A stretch of 64,000 nt of DNA, from contig BROE01000009.1 in assembly GCA_036571765.1 (NCBI GenBank), positions 9,240,773 to 9,304,772 of the forward strand. Reading direction: 5' to 3'. Made by a program: the position numbers and the translations under genes. The notes beneath the pieces were generated by a model. The model saw only the letters and a list, made by a program, of their open reading frames with translations, did not search any database and had not been told where the DNA came from. This stretch comes from Plecoglossus altivelis (Eukaryota > Chordata > Actinopteri > Osmeriformes > Plecoglossidae). Positions 49,865 to 61,620 of the stretch are shown one piece after another (the first letter of the stretch is position 1; the number at the start of each line of letters is the position of its first letter).

Positions 49865-50130
49865 GTCTGTCCAGAGTCTGGCCTCCTCCCTCTCTCAGCC
49901 TCTCTCTCGTGCCTGCGGGGCTCAGAGTCTAGCCTCAACCTTCTCTCAGCCTCTCTCTCATCCCTGCAGGGCTCAGACTCTAGCCTGCCTCCCTCTCTCA
50001 GCCTCTCTCTGGTCCCTGCAGGGCTCAAAGTCTAGCCTCAATCCTCTCTCAGCCTCTCTCTCATCCCTGCAGGGCTCAGAGTTTGGCCTCCTCCCTCTCT
50101 CAGCCTCTCTCTCGTGCCTGCAGGGGTCAG
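49865..50130. repeat. ~57-bp minisatellite
   Basis: Five copies built on CTCTCTCAGCCTCTCTCTC, TGCAGGGCTCAGAGTC and TAGCCTC. The length is divisible by three, so open frames with a 19-residue period appear on both strands; not considered coding. Confidence 0.9.
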
Positions 50131-50394
50131 AGGGAGGAAGAAGCAGGGGGGCTGGTTTGTTTAACTGATGGCGGGAGCAGAGAGGGGGGGGAGAGACCAC
50201 TTTATCTCTCTGTGTCTCTGGGCTAGTTCTTTCTACTTAGTGTCGCTGAAGGGGTGGGGGGAGGGGTGGTCCCGCGTCATCGTCCCCCCTCCGAGCGGAG
50301 GAAGCGTGACCAGTAGCAGCTGTTGCGTCACAGCTGTCTCTTTGTGTCTTGGTGTGTCTGAGGAGGCCTGCTGGACTGCTGTGCCAACACGTCC

Positions 50395-50935
50395 CCCCCA
50401 ACCCCTTCTCACTCTCTCACTCTCTCCCTTCCCCTCTCTCTCTCACTCTCTCTCTCTCTCTTTGTCCTTTTCTTTCTCTCTCTCTGGTCTCCCTCCCTTT
50501 TTATACCTCTCTCCCTCCTTTTCTCTCTATTTCTCTTTATCAGTTTCTCTCTCTCTGTCTATGTCTTTCTCCCTTTTTCTCCTCTCTATCTCTCTCTCCA
50601 TTTCTCTCCTCTCTCTCCCTTTCTCTCCTTTTCTCTCTCCCTCCCTTTCTCTCTTTCTCACTTTATCTCTTTCTCTCTCTCCTTTTCTCTCTCTTTCTCT
50701 TTATCAGTTTCTCTCTCTGTCTGTCTATGTCTCTCCCCTTTGCTCTCCTTCTCACTCTCTCTCTCACTCTTTCCCTTTCTCTCTCTCTCCTTTTCTCTCC
50801 CACTCTCCCTCTCTTCTTTTCTCTCTCTCCTTTTCTCTTTCTTTCTCTCCCTCCCTATCTTCTCCTTTCACTTTCCTTCTCTGTCACTCATCCCCTCTTA
50901 ACTCTCTGTAGGTCTCTCTCCCTCTCTCTTATGTC
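50395..50935. repeat. CT-rich low-complexity tract
   Basis: About 540 bp of imperfect TCTC/CCTT/TTTC polypyrimidine on the plus strand, giving long S/L/F-rich spurious reading frames. Confidence 0.95.
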
Positions 50936-51287
50936 TCAGTAATGCTGTTTCTCTCTGTTGTCCTCTGAGGCAGTGCTCTATCAGAGGACTCAGTCACGTC
51001 TGCCACAATCAGTCAGGGCTAAAGGTTCCCAGCAGCTGACAACAGATGCAGGCGTGCTGAATGACACAGAGCAGTTTAATAAGTCCCTAGCCTTGCCCCT
51101 GAAGACCAGGGACCTGCCTTGACACTACTGTTTATGCATCCCTAGAAATACCTGCAAACAACCAAAATCTGATATATGAAACATAGAAACCTTAAAATCG
51201 GTAACAATATTGAGAAAGAAGTCCGACCTCTGTCATAAAATGTAAACATCACTGTACGTTTTGGTGGTGATGTTTTTCGATATGAGA

Positions 51288-51361
51288 GCGCCATCTGGTG
51301 TTTCGCTTCGTAAACAACCATTGTTGGTCACATGATCAATGCGGAAGCCAAACATCACATG
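51288..51361. promoter_or_regulatory. ap5s1 proximal promoter with CTCF-like, E-box and ETS motifs
   Basis: A reverse-oriented CTCF-like site at 51288-51301 (13/14), a palindromic-type E-box GTCACATGATC at 51327-51337, an ETS motif GCGGAAGC at 51341-51348 and a second TCACATG at 51355-51361. No TATA box, as expected for a housekeeping gene. The start codon follows at 51436. Confidence 0.45.
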
Positions 51362-51435
51362 CCCACTGACTGCCTGAACTTCAAGTAATTACGGTCAGAA
51401 CAGTGACTCTGTCAGATATATCTTTACTTACCATC

Positions 51436-52986
51436 ATGGTACAGTGTTTCCTAATACACACTATCTGCCCGGTCACCACGCTGGGGCCAGGCGAGAGCCG
51501 TGTGCTTTACTGCCGTGTCTTTGGGCCAGAAGAAAGCGTGTTTAGCCGTAATGACTGCGAGGGCGGTCCGGAACACAGACGCCTCCTTCAGAAGGAAAAG
51601 GTGGCTGTCGTGGCTAGGTGAGCGGCTGTCATGAACTATGAAATCAAATAATATTTATTAAACAAGCATATTTTTCTACAGGCAAGGAATTTAGTTCCAG
51701 TTTTGTTCTGAAGTCGAAACTATCGAAAACCAGGGGTACCAGGGGTGACCAGGGGTAATGATGGATTGCAGTTACCGTTACTAGTACTCGGAAAGCCATT
51801 AGAACATCAGTGACCCCTGGTCACATTTCTCGGTATGTCCCCGAATTCAGACTGTATTGGTACATCTAGGGCATAGTGTAGGGAAAGAAATGCAGTCATA
51901 AGTATAATAGATAAATAATCTATCTATAAATAATGTCAACAACAGTCTAGTTTTCCGAATCCTATCCAAAGATAGCTTACACTTACACATCATTTACACA
52001 CATTAGCCTAGTCTACACAGTCGACCCAGTTGAAACATATAATCTTCAAACTGGAATCATGAGCTTAGAGCAGTGGTTCTTAACCTGGGTTCGATCGAAC
52101 CCCAAGGGTTCGTTGAGTCAGTCTCGGGGGTTCGGCGGAGGTCAAGACACACACCTGACTCATATGATTATATGACTTTGAAAAAAACAAATTTCAGTTT
52201 TTCAATTAAGAAGCGTTCGGTGAAAGCGTATACGAAACCGGTGGGGTTCAGTACCTCCAACAAGGTTAAGAACCGCTGTCTTAGAGAGACGTCTGCTCTC
52301 AGGCAGGTGCGGAGCGCCGTCACCCTGTCCCGCGAGGCGTCGGGACGTGTGTTGGTGGAGACGGTGCTGGGAGAGGAGGCGGTGGCTCTCCAGGAGGCGG
52401 ACAGCGGAGTGCTGCGGCTGAGCGCGGGCGAGCCCTTCGCCGGCGAGAGGAGCGCGCTGTGGCTCGGGGTGCAGAGCCTCGGGTTCACACTGGTGTGCGA
52501 GCCGCACGAGAACCTCCTCTTGGCGGAGGGAACCCTGCGGAACCTGACCCGCCACTGTTTGGAGAACCTCCGGATGCTGGGAGCGGGTAGTGAGGTCAGT
52601 TCTCCCTGTTCTTTAGAACAGTAAATAAATAACAAACAAATAAAATTGTAGGTGACAGTACGGAGCAGATGGGCCCTATCTGGCCTTTGTTCATTGACAT
52701 TCATTCTGGCTTTAACAGTTTATTCATGCTCACATCGGATCCTGCCTTTTGATTGGTCCTACCATGACCTACCAGCATGCATCAAGGGCAGGTGGGGGTT
52801 AGGGCAGATCTACGTTGTAGTTCTGGTTTATTGACGTGTTTTTTCCTTGCGGGCCAGGTCCTGCTGAAGAGCGATCGCGTGGACGTCCTCCTAGATCGCA
52901 TGCTTCCTCACGGCCAGCTGCTCTTCCTCAACCACCGCCTCGCGCAAACTCTGGACAAGGAAGTGGCCGCTTACATGACCAAATAA
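51436..52986 (+). CDS. ap5s1: AP-5 complex subunit sigma-1
   Basis: Three exons: 51436-51617, 52303-52594 and 52858-52986 (stop TAA); 603 nt, exactly 200 aa, the same length as human AP5S1. The start is the ATG at 51436, giving MVQCFLIHTICP, matching the conserved MVxxFLIHT opening of the sigma/longin fold. Other conserved segments are ESRVLYCRVFG, LLQKEKVAVVAR (end of exon 1), LWLGVQSLGFTLV and HENLLLAEGTLRNLTR in exon 2, and LPHGQLLFLNHRL in exon 3. AP-5 is a clathrin-independent adaptor on late endosomes/lysosomes working with SPG11 and SPG15 in retrieval to the Golgi. It follows cdc25b in the same orientation, as in human 20p13. The open frame running into exon 2 from 52073 is intron sequence (a MITE). 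Exon 2 has much higher GC than the flanking introns. Confidence 0.95.
52071..52278. mobile_element. hAT-type MITE in ap5s1 intron 1
   Basis: About 208 bp with terminal inverted repeats: CAGTGGTTCTTAACC at the left end, and GGTTAAGAACCGCTG at the right end, which is its reverse complement with one mismatch. An 8-bp target-site duplication flanks it (gcttagag at 52063-52070, tcttagag at 52279-52286, 7/8 identical). Length, TIR and 8-bp TSD fit a non-autonomous hAT element. No transposase frame inside. Confidence 0.88.
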
Positions 52987-53490
52987 GGGGTTTTCCAGCC
53001 CTGTGTGGAAGCATCCGCAACTGTAATCAAGGTGAACCGTGTGATGTGATGACCTGGACTTGCTCACAGTGGGCGCTGGTTACATGATCGGGACGTAAGT
53101 CACCTGCTGGTGGAGGCGGGTCACGTTACAGGGATGGTAGTTCACATGACAGGAATGAGTTTGTGCTCAAGAATGGCACAATTGCCTCAGTCTGTGGTGT
53201 GTGTGTGCAGTTGCACTATTCACCAGCAGGAGGTGCTGCTGCTGCTGTTTAATGAAGACTAAATTCCTGTTCAGGAAGCACAAGTGCTATCTTGTGTTTG
53301 TTACCTGCTCCGAGGCCTGTGCTTAGACCTGAGCTGACAGTCCCTTCTGACTGGTGTCAGCTGCCTCAGGTGCAACAGACAGTCTCACAAGAAAGAACCT
53401 GAACTTGGGATTTTCCATAAACCTTTTTCGTAAGAAAAATAATGAAGTGAAATAATAGTGAAATAATGTAGGTAAAAATGTATTCATGTC

Positions 53491-53496
53491 AATAAA
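53491..53496 (+). terminator. poly(A) signal AATAAA for ap5s1
   Basis: AATAAA about 500 bp after the stop codon, followed by a strong GT/T-rich element (gtgttggtgttg, tcttgtttttg). Confidence 0.75.
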
Positions 53497-54380
53497 TGTG
53501 TTGGTGTTGTATTATTGTCTTGTTTTTGTTTCTATTCTGTTTACTGAGCTGTGGCTGTAATAGCTTCTTCCGTCCACTGGGGGGCAGTGTTTAACCAGGC
53601 ATCTAAAGTGTTGCGTCTGAACCGAACTGGCATTCACACACTGCAGAGAGAAGTGGCCTCCATCACCCTCACAACCCATTTAAAGCCGAGAATGATGAAA
53701 TATTCAGTGCTGTTCACGGATAATATTTTCATGAACCAAATGTTTAACCGTATCAGTTCTACTGCAGTCAGTGTGTGGATAGGATTAGTGTTTATAAACA
53801 GCTCTGTGAGAGAATCTGGATTGATTAGGTCCCAGAGTGAGTACTTAATAAGATATTTCAATTACTAACACATGGATATGTTCCGATTCGGGCCATTACT
53901 GGAGAACAGTCTGACGTATGTAGAGGTTCGTATCACACATTGCGCTACCCCTCTGTTCCTCCCTAAGGGGTGTGCATGTGTGCGTGTGCATGGTTTGTGT
54001 AGGGGGGAGTTAGGGTGTTCACTAGAGAGGAGGGGTGGAGGTTTGTGTAGGGTGGAGAATAGGGGGGGGGGGTAGTGTAGAAACCAGTTTGTCCCCCCTA
54101 TCTCATCATGATCTCTCTGTCCAGCTGACCAGACAGAAGATGACAGTGTCACATTCGATGATACTCACTCCATCTCTCTCATTCTCTGTAACTCACTCTG
54201 GGTCCTTATTTGTCAACATCTATTTCTCTCTGTCTCTTCATCACTGTCTCTCTCTCTTCATCTCTGTGTCTCTCCATCTCTGTCTCTCTTTATCTATCTT
54301 TACCCATTTCCTTATTGTTCATATTTCTCTCTTTCTGACTCAAGTAACAACATGTTTGCGTTATTGAAGGTTAATGTTCT

Positions 54381-54681
54381 CAGTGTTAAGGTTCCCAGGT
54401 GTGGGGTCCCACTGTTAGGGTTCCCAGGTATGGGCGGGGTCCCAGTGTTCGGGTTCCCAGGTGTGGGGTCCCGGTGTTAGGGTTCCCATGTGTGGGTGGG
54501 GTCCCAGTGTTAGGGTTCCCAGATGTGGGGTCCCAGTGTTAGGGTTCCCAGGTATAGGTGGGGTCCCAGTGTTAGGGTTCCCAGGTATGGGTGGGGTCCC
54601 AGTGTTAGGGTTCCCAGGTATGGGTGGGGTCCCAGTGTTGGGGTTCCCAGATGTGGGGTCCCAGTGTTAGGGTTCCCAGGA
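54381..54681. repeat. 33/29-bp minisatellite containing TTAGGG
   Basis: About nine copies built on GTTAGGGTTCCCAGG, TATGGGTGGGGTCCCAGT, with a shorter variant lacking about 4 bp. Each unit carries TTAGGG and runs of 3-4 G. Confidence 0.93.
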
Positions 54682-57309
54682 GAGCAGAACATGTTGTACG
54701 GTTAAAATTTTTTAATGACATATTCCCTCAACCGCCAGTCGGTGTGCGTACGTGTGACAGACGGTGTGCAATAGCTGCATGGAAGGAATCCCATACATAT
54801 ACATTAGATGCCATTCATTTCCCCTTTCATCCGCATGCCTGCTGAATTCCATCCGTGGCTGACAGGCAGGCAGGGAGGGTAAATTACACCCGGTCTCCCC
54901 AGGATGTCCTCTGTCTCAGCCCATAACAGGATATACGCGTCACACATACCTGGTGCCACAATCCATGTTCACGATCTTTTCATGTGTAGGTGTACCATGA
55001 TAGGTACTCCCATATCTCCCATATCCCATACTCTTGTACTCAACATTCGAATACTCTGTATTGTCATACGAGCCACTCTCATACTCATGTAGTCTACTAT
55101 TCTGTTCCCTCATAGATGCTCCAATACTCTACACAAAAGTCCTACTTTTCCCACACCCACCAACACTCCAGAGTACCAGGGAATGTGTCGAACCACACTT
55201 CAAACAACCTCATTAATAAAGAAAGAAGAAGTCATTTATTACTCAATTAACATGTTCGTGCTGATTATGTAAGGTTTACACTAACTGCATATTATCATGG
55301 AAACACAGAGCAGCCTTCAGGGGATTGTCAAAGTGAATTAGCTACAGGTTTGAGAATAGAACTAGAACAAAAGCTGTTCGTTTGTGTTGCCTGCTCTCAT
55401 TGTGTTCCGTCGTCTCGCTTCTGTTTGCCTTTCTCTCTCTCTCTCTGTTTCTCCCACAAATGAATGAGATAGTTAAAAAACATTTATTTTTTATTTTTTT
55501 AGCCGGGCTAAGTTTTAATCTCACGGTCTGTCAAAACCCGTTTACAAGGCTGAACGTGTGGCTGGTTGTGTGGGTTTCAACGCCTCTGTGAAGGCTGTCT
55601 GGTAGAAACTGGTCATCCTCCCCACCCCTTTGCCTCTCGGAAACAATCAAGAGCTCAACGACACGCTGTGGGTGTGGATGGGGGAAAAATGTATTCTGGA
55701 GAGTGAATGATCTAATTCTGCTGTGTTTGTTGATATGATCATCCCTCTCCTCACCCTTTGCCTCCTCCTCACCCTCTTTAACCTGCCTCCACCCTCTCCT
55801 CCTCCTTCCCTTCGTCCACCTTCACCTACCCCTCCTCCTCCTAATCCTTCGCCTTTTCCTCTGCCCTTTCTCTTCCACTGCCCTTACTCTCCCCCTCTTT
55901 CCATCACCCCCCCCTCCCTCCCCCCCCCCCCCCTTCCCTTGCCCTCTGCCCCCACCGCCCAAGCTAGCGTCAAACCGATCGGAGCAACGCTCCCCGGACG
56001 TTTCCTCCGCGGAGGCGCAGGCGTGCTGCGACGCGTTCTGCGACGCGTTCCGCGACGCTGCGTCGTTGGTATTCCCCTGTGCTCCTCCGCCGGGTTCCCT
56101 GGCCCTCCACGTCCTCAGACTCCAAACACATTTCATGCCACTCAAGCTCATAACCCGGCGGAAATGTCGAGTCATGAAACTCTGATGCGCAAGCAGCAAG
56201 TTTGCGTCGTCGCTGTCGGGAGCGCGGCCGTGCAAAAAGGCTGCCAGGAAGACAGCGAACGGTGTACAATTCTACCAGGGAATTGCAATTAGGGGAAAGT
56301 GGGTCACTCGGCACCTAGAGAGAGAGAGAGAGGGGGAGGCACAAAGCACAGTGCGCTTGTCATGTCGTCTCCTGCTAAGCCACTGTCGCTCAGCGGGCCC
56401 CTGCGTCAGGTCCAGGCAGAGGGAGCCGTCTGCCCGGGGTCGTCACCCCATCACTGGGAGAAGGGATGGGATTTTAGCCGTAGTTTATTCCACCACCCAA
56501 TCAGCGCGCGCGCTTACAATCGTTTGTCGGCGCTGGAAGATCTGTTGTCCTAGCAGACGGTTTCATCTTTTCATCTCTGAAGTTGTGTTGTTTCAGGGGA
56601 GGCTGCTCCTTTGATAAGATGGTGATCATCAAACCCTGTCCTCCTTGTCTGCGTGGAACATTGTGTTGTCTGCGTTCTGTTCCAGTTTGTTCTGGTTTGA
56701 ATGCATTTGATGTTCTTTAAAAAAAGGAAATAGAGCTTGAGACCACCTGCAGATGATCGTAACCCCCTTGGTCTCTATCTTACTCTTTTTAACTAGCTCG
56801 CACAATAGGCAACAAAAGCCATTCCAGTTCTCTCCCTATTTCAATTTCGAGTTTCGTGAGCAATGAGAACACAAGGGTTAATTATCCCGCTGCAGAATTG
56901 ATTGGTGTTCCTTGCTGGCCTCTTAATTATCCTGAGTGATTTGGCACTTGTGTCTGAATGAGCATTAAACGATAAGGAGAGATTGGTACAAATCCCGAGA
57001 GGGTTGACCACATGATAAACAGCCTCTCCTCTCCTCTCCTCCCCTCTCATCTCCTCCCTTCTTCACTCCTCCCTTCCCCTCCTCCCCTTGCCTCTCCCCT
57101 CCTTTCCCCCTCTCCTCTCCTCCCCTCCCCTCTCCTCCTCTCTTTCCTTCTTCCCTCCTCTCCTCTCCACTGCTTATCACCCTTCCTTCTGTATCGTCCT
57201 AGTTACACTGCTGCACGACGACAGACACTCAGAATGCAAAGAGACTTCACAACATTCACATCAGTCTGCATCCCCTGTGGAAGTCCCTAAGACGCCATCA
57301 CCGAGAAAG

Positions 57310-58160
57310 ATACACAGCCATCTCACCTCAAAGAGAGAAAGACCTGTCTCACCACACGGCGAGAAAGACCTGTCTCACCACACGGAGAGAAAGACCTGTC
57401 TCACCTAACGTAGAGAAAGAGCTGTCTCACCTCAAAGAGAGAAAGACCTGTCTCACCACACGGAGAGAAAGACCTGTCTCACCACACGGAGAGAAAGACC
57501 TGTCTCACCTAACGTAGAGAAAGAGCTGTCTCACCTCAAAGAGAGAAAGACCTGTCTCACCACACGGAGAGAAAGACCTGTCTCACCACACGGAGAGAAA
57601 GACCTGTCTCACCTCACGGAGAGAAAGAGCTGTCTCATCTCACGGAGAGAAAGAGCTGTCTCATCTCACGGAGAGAAAGACCTGTCTCACCTCACGGAGA
57701 AAGACCTGTCTCACCTCACGGAGAGAAAGAGCTGTCTCATCTCACGGAGAGAAAGAGCTGTCTCATCTCACGGAGAGAAAGACCTGTCTCACCTCACGGA
57801 GAGAAAGACCTGTCTCACCTCACGGAGAGAAAGAGCTGTCTCATCTCACGGAGAGAAAGACCTCTCTCACCTCACAGAGAGAAAGACCTGTCTTGCCTCA
57901 AAGACAGAAAGACCTCTCTCACCTCGCAGAGAGAAAGACCTGTCTTGCCTCAAAGACAGAAAAGCCTGTCTCATCTCACGGAGAGAAAGACCTGTCTCAC
58001 CTCACAGAGAGAAAGGCCTGTCTCATCTCAAAGAGAGAAAGACCTCTCTCACCTCACAGAGAGAAAGGCCTGTCTTGCCTCAAAGACAGAAAGACCCGTC
58101 TCACCTCACAGAGAGAAAGGCCTGTCTCACCTCACCAAGAGAAAAACCTGTCCCACCTTC
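57310..58160. repeat. 26-bp minisatellite
   Basis: More than 30 copies of a unit built on GAGAGAAAGACCTGTCTCAC followed by CTCACG or CACACG, with AGCTGT and CAAAGA variants. Preceded by a CT-rich tract (57024-57165). Confidence 0.95.
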
Positions 58161-59284
58161 CTGAGGGAGAGCAATGGACCCTGGCTAGTTTGGCAAGTGA
58201 GACGTTATCAGGGCCAGCAGGAATACAAGTGTGTGTGTGTGAGAGAGAGCGTGAGTGTAATCAGGGAGGATGGCCTAATTGAAAACTGTATATGAGACAG
58301 AGAAGATGGAGCAGCATTGGCCTGTAATTACTGAACTTGCTAACCAGAGATAATTAGGTCATTCTCTGGTCTCTCCACTGGGCTCTGTCCGTACAGTGAT
58401 GAGAGGAGCCCAGCCATGAGACCAGCCTGGAGATGAAGTATATACAAGTACATACAGACAGACATACATAGACACGTTTTCCTGTTCAGTTCCATTTTAA
58501 TACTACATTACTGTTTGGTTTGACAATCATTTTCTCTCCAAAACATAAATGCTTACCTGGTACTTTTCCACTTCAAGTGGGATTGAAAAGCTTGTGTGTT
58601 TGTGCTTCTCACGTGTCCATGTGTGTGTGTGTGTGTGTTTCCACACATGCGTGCATCAATTCTTGTGTGTGGGGGTGTGCCCGGGGCCCGTGCTGCTGAG
58701 GGCGCCGCGTGGCTGTGTGTGCGTCTGCATGTTCGAGAGTCATTGTGGAGAAAGCATCTCTCCACTTCACCGACGGGCTTCAGTCGACCACGGCCCTCTT
58801 CAGCGAGCTGAACACGAAACCCAAGTGGCGCCGTAGCTAAAGCATCACTCCGGCAGAACCACCTCTTCTCCACAGACGGCTAAGTGATCATTTAATTGGG
58901 CACAAACCTCAATTATCTCAGCGCTTCCTCCGCTCTTATCCCTCGCTCCCTTTTGCCCTCCCTTCTCCTCCGCCGTCTCCCTGCCAGCTGCCCCTTGCTG
59001 GAGGCTCTCTCCGCTCTCCCGGGGAGTTGGGCACCGGACGGGAGCGTTCCGCTCGCGCTGAGACTTGGACCGTCGCCGTGTTCTGAGAGGTCGTCGCCGG
59101 AGCCCAACGGTGGCCGTGACGCGAGCTGTTCCAGTGAGACGGTCTGCAGGACCGAACGCAGCCTCTGACTGCTTCTGTTGGTGGCGTCCGTCACGGTCCC
59201 AGATGTCGTCGCTCGCCCTGCTCACGGCTCAGCGTGGATGTTGGATCTGGAGTTCCCTGATGTGGAGGACGGATCCGTGGCGAC

Positions 59285-59475
59285 CAGAGAGGGGAGGGAG
59301 AAAGATAGAACGTTATTGACACGGACACAAAGAGAGAGGAGAGAGAGATGGAGAGAGCAAGAGAGAAAAGGAGAGATAAAAGGAGAGAGAGATAGAGAGA
59401 GAGATGGAGAGAGATGGAGAGAGAGAGAAAGGGAGAGAGAGATGGAGAGAGAGAGAAAGGGAGAGAGAGAGAGTG
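59285..59475. repeat. GA-rich low-complexity tract
   Basis: Imperfect GAGAGA/GGAGAGAGATG units. Confidence 0.93.
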
Positions 59476-60669
59476 TGTGTGTGAGTACAGATGTTTCATC
59501 TGGAGGACATGATCTATCCAGAAGAAAGTCTTGTCTATTCAGACTGTCCTGCTCACCACTCTTCTGTCTGGGGAAGCTTGTTGTTGTTGTTCTCGGAAAT
59601 GAGAATAAATAAACAAAACTGTGCCTCGCAGATGGATCTGCTTTAAGATGGACGAGCCTGTCTCAGACACATGACACACGCACAAACACACGTCTACACA
59701 CATATGTTACACATTCACGCTCATTTTTACACACATATACACCAATTAACACCTACCATGCACAAATGCGTATTCAAACATAGACAAACTAATTTAGAAA
59801 TGTATATGGAACCATGTTCATGTTTATTTCTGGAAATAATCCAGTAATCCTGATCCAAATTTGGTGTCTGAGACATGGGTAACACAGGGACATGTCCCAC
59901 CTCCCTTGACACCTGCTGAGAGAGGGAGGGATGGAGGGACGAAGGGAGAAGATGTGAGGGAGGGAGAAAGAGAGGGATAGTTACCGGTTTCCTTTTGTGA
60001 AGATCAGAGAGAGGGAGGAGAGAGGTAAGGAGAGAGAAAATTACCGTATAGAGAGATCGCCAACGAATTTGTTATAGACAGTTTTGTTTTTATTTAGCTT
60101 GCAACCCTAGCTCACGAACCTTTGTTGTGATTGTTCTTTTATGTCGAGTATTGCAGACGATTCCTGTCTCTCTGGTGGACTTCTTCTTTGCTTCTATTTA
60201 TTGTGTTTTATTGTGTGACTTTTCGATTCTGCCAGGGTTCTCCTGCAGAGTCTGACCCAGCTTGGCAGATTTGATAGGTTAACCCTTTCCACAGGGCAAG
60301 TTGTCTCATGTCGGTTCTACTGTTGGCACAGGCTATACCATGTGCTACTGACCAGTTGATGTTTGGTTTCAATGGTTCTTGTCTCTTGTCTGTAGCAGGG
60401 ATTTCCAGGTGGTAGTGCTTGAACAGACTTAGGGTTTTGGGGTTAGATCGAAACAGGGCTCTTGGAGTTTCAGTGACAGGACAGTGTCTTATCGTTGTTA
60501 GTGGTCAGACAGAAGGGTGCGTATGTTCAGACGGGTAACAGCCTTCTTACTTTTTTTTGTCTGTTTTCTGGTGTCTAGACCAACATTCGTGTGTGGTCAG
60601 ACATGGTTTTTTGGTGGGATGAGGGTAGATGCTCACAGATGGAGAAGAAGGAGCAGTCATTAACTTTAT

Positions 60670-61110
60670 AGTTTGCACTGTCAATCCTGCATCACTGTCT
60701 CTCCTGCAACACTCTCCTGCATCACTGTCTCTCCTGCATCAATGCCTCTCCTGCAACACTGTCAATCCTGTATCACTGTCTCTCCTGCATCACTGTCTCT
60801 CCTGCATCACTGTCTCTCCTGCATCACTGTCTCTCCTGCATCAATGCCTCTCCTGCAACACTGTCTCTCCTGCATCACTGTCTCTCCTGCATCAATGCCT
60901 CTCCTGCAACACTGTCAATCCTGTATCACTGTCTGTCCTGCATCAATGCCTCTCCTGCAACACTGTCAATCCTGCATCACTGTCTCTCCTGCAACACTCT
61001 CCTGCATCACTGTCTCTCCTGCAACACTCTCCTGCATCACTGTCTCTCCTACACCACTGTCTCTCCTGCAACACTCTCTCCTTCATCACTGTCTCTCCTT
61101 GCATGGCGAT
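60670..61110. repeat. 17-bp tandem array, left block
   Basis: About 25 copies of catcactgtctctcctg with CAA/AATGCC variants. Seventeen is not divisible by three, so all plus frames translate with a 17-residue period and stay open; not coding. A diverged middle (61110-61425) separates it from a second block. Confidence 0.95.
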
Positions 61111-61424
61111 CGTTCTCCCCTGCCATCACCTATTCTTCTTCCTGCATTCCTACTTGTTTTCTCCCTTGCCATCACTTCTCCTCCTTCTATCACTTATTCT
61201 CTCCTGCACACTCGTCTCTTCCTTGCTCATTCACTGTTCTTGTCCTTTCGCATCTATTGCTCTCTCCTTGTCAACTCACTGTCTCTCAATCCTGCTATCA
61301 TTTGCTCTTTTCATTCTTTCACTTTGTCTCTTCCTAGCATCCACTGCTCTCAGCCAACACTCCTCTTCCTTGTTCATAACTGTCTCTCTTCTTGCTTCCA
61401 CTCTGTCTCTTTCCCTGCCCTTAT

Positions 61425-61620
61425 CACTGTCTCTACCTGCATCAATGCCTCTTCTTGCAACACTGTCTCTCCTGCATCACTGTCTCTCCTGCATCACTGT
61501 CTCTCCTGCATCACTGTCTCTCCTGCAACACTCTCTCCTTCATCACTGTCTCTCCTGCATCACTGTCTCTCCTGCATCAATGCCTCTCCTGCAACACTGT
61601 CTCTCCTGCAACACGGTCAA
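61425..61620. repeat. 17-bp tandem array, right block
   Basis: The same catcactgtctctcctg unit as the left block, about 11 copies. Confidence 0.93.

Larger units (their letters stand above)
46768..51287. other. cdc25b-ap5s1 intergenic region
   Basis: No supportable gene. Contains a ~30-bp tandem repeat (47697-47815), a CT-rich block (48840-48900), a ~57-bp minisatellite (49865-50130) and a long CT-rich tract (50395-50935). A possible short SINE-like stretch with CAAGTT repeats starts at about 49595, too weak to assign. Confidence 0.6.

Noticed and set aside
50168..50942. 247- and 197-codon S/L/F-rich ORFs
   Set aside because: Low-complexity CT tract.
52073..52624. 183-codon ORF as an alternative ap5s1 exon
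   Set aside because: Its first 76 codons are MITE and intron sequence; AP5S1 similarity begins only at 52303 behind a good acceptor.
55822..56314. Overlapping ORFs in a CG-rich patch with repeated TGCGACGCGTTC
   Set aside because: Open in several frames because of base composition and short tandem duplication; no domain seen.
57310..58295. Regular repeats resembling a CRISPR array or an ERKTCL-type repeat protein
   Set aside because: Directly adjacent 26-bp units without unique spacers, in vertebrate DNA; a minisatellite.
58752..58836. Exon-like open stretch with G/C third positions (SLHFTDGLQSTTALFSEL)
   Set aside because: No convincing splice sites or partner exon and no recognised family; possibly chance.
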